Source of the DNA: Sphingomonas sp.
Lineage (GTDB): Bacteria; Pseudomonadota; Alphaproteobacteria; Sphingomonadales; Sphingomonadaceae
Length of the DNA: 34,229 nucleotides
NCBI GenBank assembly: GCA_025356055.1
Contig: JANXUU010000068.1
Span: 1-34,229, forward strand
Direction of reading: 5' to 3'
The notes beneath the pieces were generated by a model. It was not told where the DNA came from and searched no databases. It saw nothing but the letters and a program-made list of their open reading frames with translations. The translations under genes and the position numbers were made by a program. This document shows, one piece after another, positions 1 to 7,040 of this stretch (the stretch's first letter is position 1; each line of letters opens with the position of its first letter).

Positions 1-1
1 C

Positions 2-304
2 CATGGCGGCTTGACGTCAGCCACTGTACGCGAGCTCGCCCGGCTGGCGAAGCAGCTCGAGCGGTCGGGCGAGCTCGACGTCGAGCGGCAGCTCAGCCTC
101 AAGATCGGCACGCGACTGGTGCGCGAGTGGCATGGCCGGACGGTCAACGTCATGGTGGTCGAGAACGGGTTTGAGTATGAGCAGCGCCGGTTCGCCTCGC
201 TCACCCATGTGGCCCGCCACATCACCGGTACTAACTGGTCGGGTCCCCGCTTCTTCGGCCTTCGTCAGCGCGCCCGTCCCGTGACCGAGCGGCTTGATGC
301 GTAG
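2..304 (+). CDS. DUF2924 family protein, 3' part (5' end outside window)
   Basis: The reading frame is open to the left edge, so the gene probably starts before the window. A TTG at 11 could in principle start a 97-residue product. However, the residues encoded just before it (His-Gly-Gly-Leu) fit the conserved segment that usually continues into this family, which favours a truncated view of a longer gene. The visible part carries the family's C-terminal signature: a GTRLVREWHGR strand, a VVENGFEY strand, then ITGTNWSGPRFFGL. DUF2924 proteins have no firm biochemical role, but they are regularly encoded directly upstream of large serine recombinases in Alphaproteobacteria. That is the arrangement here, with a few bases of overlap with the recombinase. 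A helper role in recombination is inferred from context only. Confidence 0.85.
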   Translation, partial: HGGLTSATVRELARLAKQLERSGELDVERQLSLKIGTRLVREWHGRTVNVMVVENGFEYEQRRFASLTHVARHITGTNWSGPRFFGLRQRARPVTERLDA

Positions 305-1979
305 GGGAGGGAGACCGGACAATGGTCCGGCCCGACAGATTCGCTGCGCCATCTATACCCGCAAGTCGACCGAGGAGGGGCTGGAACAGGAGTTCAACAG
401 TCTCGATGCGCAGAAGGAAGCCTGCGCGGCCTACGTCACCAGTCAGCGGCACGAGGGATGGGCGCTTATCCCCGGCGATTATGACGACGGCGGTTTCTCG
501 GGCGGCACGCTCGAGCGCCCCGCCCTCAAACGATTGCTCGCCGAGATCTCCGCGGGCAGGATCGATGTGATCGTCGTCTACAAGGTCGACCGGCTGACGC
601 GCAGCCTTGGCGACTTCTCGCGGATCGTCGATGTGCTCGACGAGGCGCCAGCGAGTTTCGTCTCGGTGACGCAGGCGTTCAACACCACCACCAGCATGGG
701 CCGGCTGACGTTGAACGTGTTGCTCTCGTTCGCCCAGTTCGAGCGAGAAGTGACCGGCGAGCGGATCCGCGACAAGATTGCCCAATCGAAGGCGAGGGGC
801 ATGTGGATGGGCGGCGTGGTCCCCCTTGGCTACCGGGTCGAGGCGAGGAAACTACTTATAGACGAAACCGAGGCCGAGACCGTCAGGTTCATCATGCGGC
901 GCTACCTTGAACTGGGTTCGGTATCGGCGTTACATGAGGACCTCTGCCGGCAAGGCATCAGGGGCAGGGCGCGGATATTGTCGGGCGAACTCGTGCCCCC
1001 GAAGGAAATGAGCCGGGGCGCGCTGTCCCTTCTTCTCACGAACCGCATCTACTGCGGCGAGATCACCCACAAAGGTAAAAGCTATCCCGGCGAGCACCAG
1101 GGGATCGTGACGCCCGAGCTGTTCGATCAGGTCCACGCGCTGCTTGTCGCCAACCGCAACAACCATCACGTGATGACCGGGGTGTCGAACGTGAGCCTGC
1201 TTGCCGGCATATTGTGGGATGCGCATGGCCGGAAAATGTCGCCGAGCCACTCGGTCAAAAGTTCGGTCCGGCGCTATCGCTACTATTGCTCGCGAACCGA
1301 TGGACCGGCCAAAGACCGGCCAGTCTGGCGCGTTCCCGCGGGCGACCTTGAGGCCCTGGTCGTTGGCCGCGTCCGCGCCCTGCTGCTCGATGAAGGCCAG
1401 CTGCTTGATAGCTTGGGCAACCAGGAGCTCGACACAGAGTCGGTCCATACGCTGATGTTTGAAGCCAGGAGGTTGGCCGACAGACTCGTCTCCCTGCCGG
1501 CAGGCGAATTGCGACAGACCATTATCGGCATGCTGAGCCGCGTAGAGCTTCATGCGACCGATGTACGCATTGTTGTAAGATGGAGCGCAGTCCAAGGCCT
1601 GGCCGGCGACCACACGGTCGGCCGCGTCCCCGGATCCGACATCGAACTCAAAGTCCCAGCAACGCTCGCACGCATTGGGCGGGAAATGAAGCTGGTTGTG
1701 CCTGCGGCGATAAGCACCACGCACGCCCGCCGCGATCCGAGCCTCATCAAGCTTATCGTAAAGGCGCATGCGGCGCGCGCGGCGCTAGAAGCCCATGACG
1801 GCCGTACGGTCGAGGAGCTTGCCAAGGCGCAAGGGCATGATCGGGACTATTTCGGAGTGCTGCTTCGGCTAAGCTACTTTCCGCCGGGAATCACGAGCGC
1901 GATCCTTGAAGGCGCGCAGCCTGCACGCTTTACGCGGCAATTGCTCGTCCGAAGTAGCGGTCAATCGCTGGGATGGTAA
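297..1979 (+). CDS. Large serine recombinase (site-specific integrase/resolvase type)
   Basis: This is a DNA strand-exchange enzyme of the large serine recombinase family, about 560 residues. The N-terminal resolvase domain (about residues 15-160) shows the catalytic serine in YTRKSTEEG near residue 24 and the arginine-bearing VYKVDRLTRS motif. It is followed by a Recombinase domain with GYRVEARKLLIDETEAETVR, and by a zinc-ribbon-like region around HGRKMSPSHSVKSS and YYCSRTDG. The C-terminal tail contains RDPSLIKLIVKAHAAR and a helix-turn-helix-like stretch. A TTG at 294 directly precedes the chosen ATG at 297. It overlaps the DUF2924 frame, so the two genes are likely co-transcribed. It reads toward the metabolic island, and its stop lies about 60 bases from the convergent iorB stop, with no obvious hairpin between them. 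It may belong to an integrated element; no attachment site was identified. Confidence 0.93.
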   Translation: MRRGGRPDNGPARQIRCAIYTRKSTEEGLEQEFNSLDAQKEACAAYVTSQRHEGWALIPGDYDDGGFSGGTLERPALKRLLAEISAGRIDVIVVYKVDRLTRSLGDFSRIVDVLDEAPASFVSVTQAFNTTTSMGRLTLNVLLSFAQFEREVTGERIRDKIAQSKARGMWMGGVVPLGYRVEARKLLIDETEAETVRFIMRRYLELGSVSALHEDLCRQGIRGRARILSGELVPPKEMSRGALSLLLTNRIYCGEITHKGKSYPGEHQGIVTPELFDQVHALLVANRNNHHVMTGVSNVSLLAGILWDAHGRKMSPSHSVKSSVRRYRYYCSRTDGPAKDRPVWRVPAGDLEALVVGRVRALLLDEGQLLDSLGNQELDTESVHTLMFEARRLADRLVSLPAGELRQTIIGMLSRVELHATDVRIVVRWSAVQGLAGDHTVGRVPGSDIELKVPATLARIGREMKLVVPAAISTTHARRDPSLIKLIVKAHAARAALEAHDGRTVEELAKAQGHDRDYFGVLLRLSYFPPGITSAILEGAQPARFTRQLLVRSSGQSLGW

Positions 1980-2041
1980 TTTAGCATTACAGTTGCGCTT
2001 TTGGGCACATGAGACGGCAACAGGTCGCTGCGTCCCCATCA

Positions 2042-3553
2042 CTAAACAGAAATTTTTGAATTAGCGGGTTGTTCAAGGCCTGCTACAGCACTCGCGAGAG
2101 CGCGACCCTCATCGTCTTTGAGCGCAGCCTCTCGCAGGACCTTCACAAGAGCCGCCGATCCGGGCTGCTGAACGATGTCCGTGAGCCTGCGCATTATCGT
2201 CGCAAAATTGTGGAGGCCGCGCACGTGGGTGCCGCCGTAGCCTTTGATCAGTCGCTGGCAACGGATGATCTCGATCGCTAGATCGGGATCTGTTCTCGCG
2301 GCGTTGAGGGCCGAAGCCAGCCACCCCATAATGCGCGTTTGTTCAAGGCGATAGCGAAGGGTTCCACGGCGCCAACGGCGGAGCGAAGCAATACAGTGAA
2401 GGAGCAGAAAACCGCCGAGCCGCGAAGAGGTGATGGTCCGGTCTTGCTCGAGAAGCGGGCCGAGCAGGCGCCGAGCTCGGTCGGACGCGAGTAAGCTCTC
2501 GCCAAGCCGCCATGGCAGGGTGTCGCAAAGTTCCTCGAAGCGGGGGTGCATATATTCGGTGACGTCGACGATTTGTTCGGGCTGCCCGCGCGCCTCGAGC
2601 AGTACGCGCGCTAAGCGGCTACCGCGGGTTTTGAGGTCGGCAACGCGGATGACGTCTTCGTAGGCCATCCACAAAGCCAGGTACCGTGCCGCCTCGCAAG
2701 TCAGCTTCCAGTTGGGATGCGGCGACAGCTGACGCTCAGCATCCGCCACAGCAGACAACCGGTCGAGATACAGTTCGGCATAGCCGCCATCTTGGTAATC
2801 GGCGAGCCGCTCAACGCCTAGCGTGGCGGTCGGCCACGCCGCCTCCGGCAGGCGGTGCGCAATAGCATTTCGGACGGTAGACAGGCCCGGCGCTGCACCC
2901 GACAAACGCTTCGCGTCGTCCTGTTCGGGCGGAGCGAGGGTCAGGTCGAAGGCTGCCGAGAAAGTTCGCAAACTTGATTCTACCCCTATCCCGCCAGCAC
3001 GAATGGCGTTCTCGAATGCAGCCCGTGGAAAGGGCAGCGCGCCTGATCCAGCAAGAGCACCAAATAAGGCCGCGCTGATCACGCTGCCGTTTCGTTCGGC
3101 AAGTGCCTGGTAGTCGTGAAGGACCAGCCGTCGTGCCGACGTCCTGCAGGCATCGAGCACCTTTGACGGGCTGGTGATGCCGTCGCCCATCGCCGATTTC
3201 TCAGCAATGGCAAAGATGCGGTGGCTTGAGGTGATCAACGTTGTCCGGTCGGGCGTCACCAAGCCACGGGCAATCGCCCGGCCGGCTTCCATCAATTCTG
3301 CCGCAACCACTATGTCAACATCGCCTGGGACCGGCATGAGCGCTTGCACCGGCACGCGGCCAGCAGGATCGGGCGGGCAGAATTCGAGATAATAAACCGT
3401 TGCGCCAGTGCGCTGGGCAACGCCTGGGACGGAGGTTGCCTGTACGAACCAGCCGCACGCGTCACCGGTGGCGACGAGCCAGTCTGCCAGCACGCCCCCG
3501 CCCTGCCCGCCGAGGGCATTGATCGACAGCCGGGTCGGCAAGGCCTCGCTCAC
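2042..3553 (-). CDS. iorB: 2-oxoacid:ferredoxin oxidoreductase (indolepyruvate type), beta subunit
   Basis: This is the partner subunit of IorA, which together decarboxylate aryl 2-oxoacids to acyl-CoA with ferredoxin as electron acceptor. The N-terminal half is the pyruvate-ferredoxin oxidoreductase gamma-type domain, beginning with SINALGGQGGGVLADWL and containing TSVPGVAQRTGATVYY. The C-terminal half (about residues 290-490) matches the DUF6537-like extension typical of the long, roughly 500-residue bacterial IorB. A start at TTG 3598 would overlap iorA by 49 bases. I prefer GTG at 3553, which forms a GTGA overlap with the iorA stop and has an AAGG-like site just upstream, giving 503 residues. 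It is last in the cyclase-iorA-iorB operon. The physiological substrate could be indolepyruvate, another arylpyruvate or, given the neighbour, isatinate. Confidence 0.9.
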   Translation of the reverse strand: MSEALPTRLSINALGGQGGGVLADWLVATGDACGWFVQATSVPGVAQRTGATVYYLEFCPPDPAGRVPVQALMPVPGDVDIVVAAELMEAGRAIARGLVTPDRTTLITSSHRIFAIAEKSAMGDGITSPSKVLDACRTSARRLVLHDYQALAERNGSVISAALFGALAGSGALPFPRAAFENAIRAGGIGVESSLRTFSAAFDLTLAPPEQDDAKRLSGAAPGLSTVRNAIAHRLPEAAWPTATLGVERLADYQDGGYAELYLDRLSAVADAERQLSPHPNWKLTCEAARYLALWMAYEDVIRVADLKTRGSRLARVLLEARGQPEQIVDVTEYMHPRFEELCDTLPWRLGESLLASDRARRLLGPLLEQDRTITSSRLGGFLLLHCIASLRRWRRGTLRYRLEQTRIMGWLASALNAARTDPDLAIEIIRCQRLIKGYGGTHVRGLHNFATIMRRLTDIVQQPGSAALVKVLREAALKDDEGRALASAVAGLEQPANSKISV

Positions 3554-5673
3554 GCCAGCCTTGCCTGACGGCGCCGTTCGCGGCCCGACTGCAGCCAACT
3601 GATCAGGTTGGCGGCTATGCGATGACGGAGTCGATCAAGTGCCGTGGGGTTGTGGACGATGTCAGCACGGAAGAAACTTGGGCAGAGCACGGCGGCATGA
3701 GCGATCTCGCCACACACCCCGCATCCAACGCAGTCATTGTTGACTGCCGCCACCGGATCCTCTCTCAAAGGATCAGGGTTGGGCTTGATCGTGAGCGACG
3801 GACAGCCGGACAGACGAATGCAACTATGGTCGCCCGTGCATAAATCCTCGTCCACGCCGAAGCGCTGCTTTACGATTCGTTTGCCCTCGTTTACTGCTTT
3901 TGCGAACAGTGGCTTTTCGCGGCGCTGGCGATTGAGCATGCATTCGGATTGCGCAATAATGACCTTCGGCCCGACATGCTTGGTCAACATCGCTTCTTTA
4001 AGAGTACTCTTCATCTTCTTGAGGTCGTAGGTTCGGACTGTTCGAACCCAGTCTACCCCAACTCCGCGGACGGCCCGCTCGATTTCGTGGCCAGTGCTTC
4101 GCACGCTGTTTTCGGCCCTAGACGATAGAAGATCCTGTCCGCCGGTTGCAGCCGAATACTCGTTATCGACGATGACGAGCACATTATCGTTTTTGTTAAA
4201 CACTGCATTGCCGACGCCGCTTGTCAGGCCGTTGTGCCAAAAACCGCCGTCGCCCATCACGCTGATCGTACGCCGCGCCGAGTTCTTGACGTTGAACGCA
4301 GACGCGCCGGCCCAGCCCAATCCGTAGCCCATAGTCGTATTACCGATGTTGAAGGGCGGCAGGATCGAGAACAGGTGGCAGCCTATGTCGCACGAGACGT
4401 GGATCGGCCCGAGCTCATTTTGCAACAGCTTCATGGCGGTGAACACCGGCCGTTCAGGGCAACCCGTGCAGAAACCCGCCGGCCGCTGCGGGACATCGGT
4501 CATCGCTAGGGGTATCGGCGCGGGCTTTGGTGGTGGTGCCCGACCTAGGGCACCGTTGAGAAATGCAGCTAACCCATCGGCGAATACTTGTCCGGTATAT
4601 TCACCAGCGCGTGGGAAAATGCTCTTGCCGGACAGAGACGCCGCAACACCGTGCTGGCGCAAAATCGACCCTATCGCTTGCTCGAGATACTCCGGTTGGC
4701 CTTCCTCAACAATCAGCACCGCGCGCTTGTCGTTGCAGAAGGTGGCAATCTCGTCGTCGACGAGCGGATAAGTGACGTTGAGCACGTAGATTGGGATCTG
4801 GGTATCGCCAAAGCGGTCAGCCAGTCCCGCAAGCTCTAGCGCTCGTATTAGAGCGTTGTACATTCCACCCTGGACGATGATGCCGATGTCCGGATGTTGC
4901 GCCCCATGAAAGGTCTCGTTGAGCTTGTGGCTGACGATGTAGTCAATCGCAGCGGGCCAGCGGGCTGCGATTTTCTCCTGCTCGTGGACAAAATTGGCCG
5001 GAGGCAGCACGATCCGGGCGGGGTCGCGGACCGGCGCCTCCATTGCCTGCTTGAGTGACATTGGCGAGCGGCGGTTGTCCCTGGCTTCGAATCGGCCGTG
5101 GAGGTGGCATGCGCGGATGCGAAGTTCCAGCATAACAGGAGTATTGGATGCTTCGGACAAGGCAAAGCCATGCTCGACCATGTCGACAATCATCGGCAGG
5201 TTGGGCCGCGGATCGAGCAGCCAGATTTGCGACTTCATCGCGAAGGCGTGGCTTCGCTCCTGCATGATCGAGGAGCCTTCGCCGTAGTCCTCACCAACGA
5301 TGATCAGCGCGCCGCCGGTTACCCCGCCGCTGGCGACGTTAGCGAGCGCATCGGATGCGACATTGGTGCCGACAGTCGATTTCCACGTCACCGCGCCCCG
5401 CAACGGGTAGTTTACTGATGCGGCCAACATCGCGGCCGCCGAAGCTTCCGAAGCAGACTGTTCGAAGTGAACACCAAGTTCCATGAGCAACGAGTTGGCA
5501 TCGGCGAATACATCCATCAAATGACTAATTGGAGCGCCTTGGTACCCGCCGACATAGGCAACGCCCGATTGCAGCAAGGCTTTGGTGACAGCCAAGATGC
5601 CTTCGCCGTGAAAAACATCCCCTGCGCCTAGCCGCAGTGACTCCACTTCCTTAGCAAAGGACCGCTCCGCCAT
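3550..5673 (-). CDS. iorA: 2-oxoacid:ferredoxin oxidoreductase (indolepyruvate type), alpha subunit
   Basis: This is the large thiamine-diphosphate and iron-sulfur subunit of an indolepyruvate-ferredoxin-oxidoreductase-type enzyme (707 residues, normal for the family). The N-terminal third is the pyrimidine-binding domain (GYQGAPISHLMD, HFEQSASEASAAAM). FCTGCPERPVF precedes the diphosphate/Mg domain, with GDGGFWHNG and VLVIVDNEYSAATGGQ at about residues 460-490. The C-terminus carries two ferredoxin-like cysteine clusters: CTGDHSC with GCP, then CVGCGVCGE with LCP (about residues 610-665). The frame is open much further upstream but runs into the cyclase gene. The ATG at 5673 lies one base after the cyclase stop (TGA-G-ATG), which indicates translational coupling. 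In the cell it would make an aryl- or arylacetyl-CoA from the 2-oxoacid and reduce ferredoxin. No ferredoxin gene is present in the window. Confidence 0.93.
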   Translation of the reverse strand: MAERSFAKEVESLRLGAGDVFHGEGILAVTKALLQSGVAYVGGYQGAPISHLMDVFADANSLLMELGVHFEQSASEASAAAMLAASVNYPLRGAVTWKSTVGTNVASDALANVASGGVTGGALIIVGEDYGEGSSIMQERSHAFAMKSQIWLLDPRPNLPMIVDMVEHGFALSEASNTPVMLELRIRACHLHGRFEARDNRRSPMSLKQAMEAPVRDPARIVLPPANFVHEQEKIAARWPAAIDYIVSHKLNETFHGAQHPDIGIIVQGGMYNALIRALELAGLADRFGDTQIPIYVLNVTYPLVDDEIATFCNDKRAVLIVEEGQPEYLEQAIGSILRQHGVAASLSGKSIFPRAGEYTGQVFADGLAAFLNGALGRAPPPKPAPIPLAMTDVPQRPAGFCTGCPERPVFTAMKLLQNELGPIHVSCDIGCHLFSILPPFNIGNTTMGYGLGWAGASAFNVKNSARRTISVMGDGGFWHNGLTSGVGNAVFNKNDNVLVIVDNEYSAATGGQDLLSSRAENSVRSTGHEIERAVRGVGVDWVRTVRTYDLKKMKSTLKEAMLTKHVGPKVIIAQSECMLNRQRREKPLFAKAVNEGKRIVKQRFGVDEDLCTGDHSCIRLSGCPSLTIKPNPDPLREDPVAAVNNDCVGCGVCGEIAHAAVLCPSFFRADIVHNPTALDRLRHRIAANLISWLQSGRERRRQARLA

Positions 5674-5674
5674 C

Positions 5675-6463
5675 TCAGGCGGGCACCAGCGCGAGTACGC
5701 GCAACGGGCTGCCCGAGCCGCGCACGATCTTGAGCGGCGGGGCGATGATGATTGCACCGGTCGGCGGCAGCTGATCGAGGTTTGTGAGGCTCGCCAGGCC
5801 AAACTTGTTCGCCCCATGCATGAGCGTGTGGCACGGATAGGCGGGATCGAGCGCGAAAGCCTGGCCGGCGTCCGTGCCGACCGTCTCGACTCCGACCCCC
5901 CGCACCTTGCGCTGTTCCGCAAGAAACGGGATCGTTGCCGGGTGCCAGCCGGGAGTATGAGCCCCGTCTTCGGCGAAATTAAGGAACTCCGTCGGGTCTG
6001 TACGCTTCGACCAATCGGTTCGAAACAGCACCCAGGCTCCCTCCGGGATCTGGCCGTGCTGCCGTTCCCATTTCTCAACATAATCGACCGTCACTAGGAA
6101 ATCAGGATTCTCACTTGCCTCGACTGAGGCATCAATGACGCACGCTGGACCAATGAAGCGCTCGACCGGAATGGTATCTGTTGCGTTATTCTCGTGATCC
6201 TTTCCGGTGATGAAATGGATCGGCGCATCGAAATGCGTCCCGGTATGCTCGCCGCACTTAAACCAGTTCCAGTACCAGGCAGGTCCACGCTCGTCATATT
6301 CGGACAGGACTTCGATCTCGAATGGAGGATTCTGTACAAACTCAGCGGGCAGCTGGAGCACTGGTGTAGAGGGCTCGAGGGGTTGAGTCAGGTCCACGAC
6401 CTTGACCGCGCCAGAGACCAGCGCAACCGCCAATCCATTGAGTATATCGCCGCCAACGGTCAC
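5675..6463 (-). CDS. Cyclase-family metal-dependent amidohydrolase (isatin hydrolase / kynurenine formamidase-like)
   Basis: This 262-residue member of the cyclase family (PF04199 type) carries the metal-binding signature HxGTHxDxPxH as HTGTHFDAPIH, with His73, His77, Asp79 and His83. The family contains isatin hydrolase, kynurenine formamidase and relatives that cleave cyclic or linear amide bonds using Mn or Zn. The aromatic stretch WYWNWFKCGE precedes the motif, and the length exceeds that of typical KynB (about 210). Start: GTG at 6463 has an ideal AGGAGG seven bases upstream, whereas an upstream in-frame ATG at 6490 has none. It is first in an operon with iorAB and divergent from a MarR gene. 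Because the hydrolysed form of isatin (isatinate, 2-aminophenylglyoxylate) is itself an aryl 2-oxoacid, coupling to IorAB is suggestive. The specificity is inferred. Confidence 0.85.
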   Translation of the reverse strand: MTVGGDILNGLAVALVSGAVKVVDLTQPLEPSTPVLQLPAEFVQNPPFEIEVLSEYDERGPAWYWNWFKCGEHTGTHFDAPIHFITGKDHENNATDTIPVERFIGPACVIDASVEASENPDFLVTVDYVEKWERQHGQIPEGAWVLFRTDWSKRTDPTEFLNFAEDGAHTPGWHPATIPFLAEQRKVRGVGVETVGTDAGQAFALDPAYPCHTLMHGANKFGLASLTNLDQLPPTGAIIIAPPLKIVRGSGSPLRVLALVPA

Positions 6464-6470
6464 GTATCTT

Positions 6471-6476
6471 CCTCCT
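6471..6476 (-). promoter_or_regulatory. Shine-Dalgarno site fixing the cyclase start
   Basis: On the minus strand AGGAGG lies seven bases before a GTG codon at 6463. This supports initiation at GTG rather than at the upstream in-frame ATG at 6490, which would place the ribosome site inside the coding region. Confidence 0.8.
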
Positions 6477-6513
6477 GTATTTAGGAGCATGAAGCTGCCT
6501 GATTTACGTGAAT

Positions 6514-6528
6514 TGTCAAGTGATGACA
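6514..6528. promoter_or_regulatory. Perfect inverted repeat TGTCA-N5-TGACA, candidate MarR operator
   Basis: A perfect 5-bp-arm palindrome lies in the gap between the divergent cyclase and MarR genes. On the minus strand the left arm is part of a TTGACA hexamer, so a bound protein would cover a possible -35 element reading toward the cyclase operon. I found no convincing -10 at standard spacing. Position between a MarR gene and its divergent neighbour is the classic layout for MarR autoregulation. The assignment is inferred. Confidence 0.5.
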
Positions 6529-6557
6529 GTAGAGCCGTGGCAGGTTAGATGGATTGA

Positions 6558-7040
6558 ATGGCTTCAAAGCGAGACGCCCTTTATCGAGCTGACCCAGCCT
6601 CCGCTGACTTCGAGCTAGCCGACTCGCCGCTTTATTGGCTGGCGCGCGTTGCAGGCCGCTACCGGCTCGACATGGACATGGTCTTGAAGCCGATTGGAAT
6701 GGACGTTCCTCGCTGGCGTGTGCTCGCTATTCTTACCGAGCACGAGCCGGCGAGCGTCACTGAGTTGTGCGATCACGCCGTTATCCGGCTGTCCACTATG
6801 ACCCGCATCGTCAGGCGACTCGCCGATGGCGAGCTGGTTACAACGCGAACGCGCGACTCCGACGCTCGGGTAACCGAAGTCAGGCTAACAGATGCAGGCC
6901 GCGAGGCGGCCGTGAGCGTTCATTCCCAAGCAAGCCGGATATTTCGACATGGCTTTGAAGATTTTTCCGCTGGCGAGGTTGCAACACTTAACGACATGTT
7001 ACAGCGTTTGTTCAGGAATTTCGGTCTGCCCTCGCGCTAG
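6558..7040 (+). CDS. MarR-family transcriptional regulator (first copy)
   Basis: This 160-residue protein has the MarR winged-helix layout. It has an N-terminal dimerisation helix (SPLYWLARVAGRYRLDMD), then RWRVLAILTEHEPASVTELCDH and a recognition helix LSTMTRIVRRLADGELV. The beta wing follows as TRTRDSDARVTEVRLTDAGREA, and the protein ends in a long helix. Such proteins usually repress the adjacent catabolic operon and release DNA on binding an aromatic acid or CoA thioester. It is divergent from the cyclase-iorAB operon, with an inverted repeat in the gap, so that operon is the likely target. The ATG at 6558 is the only good start; an upstream ATG at 6548 stops at once. No strong Shine-Dalgarno is seen. 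Its 3' end overlaps the convergent flavoprotein gene by 29 bases. Confidence 0.92.
   Translation: MASKRDALYRADPASADFELADSPLYWLARVAGRYRLDMDMVLKPIGMDVPRWRVLAILTEHEPASVTELCDHAVIRLSTMTRIVRRLADGELVTTRTRDSDARVTEVRLTDAGREAAVSVHSQASRIFRHGFEDFSAGEVATLNDMLQRLFRNFGLPSR

Noticed and set aside
930-1769. Long reverse-strand open frame within the recombinase gene
   Set aside because: It is a codon-composition shadow of the recombinase, with no recognisable domain.
1980-2041. Rho-independent terminator or attachment site between the recombinase and iorB
   Set aside because: No stem-loop with a T-run and no convincing inverted repeat could be seen in this short gap.
5674-6081. Upstream extension of the iorA frame to 6081 (843 codons)
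   Set aside because: The added part lies over the cyclase coding region in another frame, is Arg/Ser-rich with no family similarity, and the ATG one base after the cyclase stop gives a normal IorA N-terminus.
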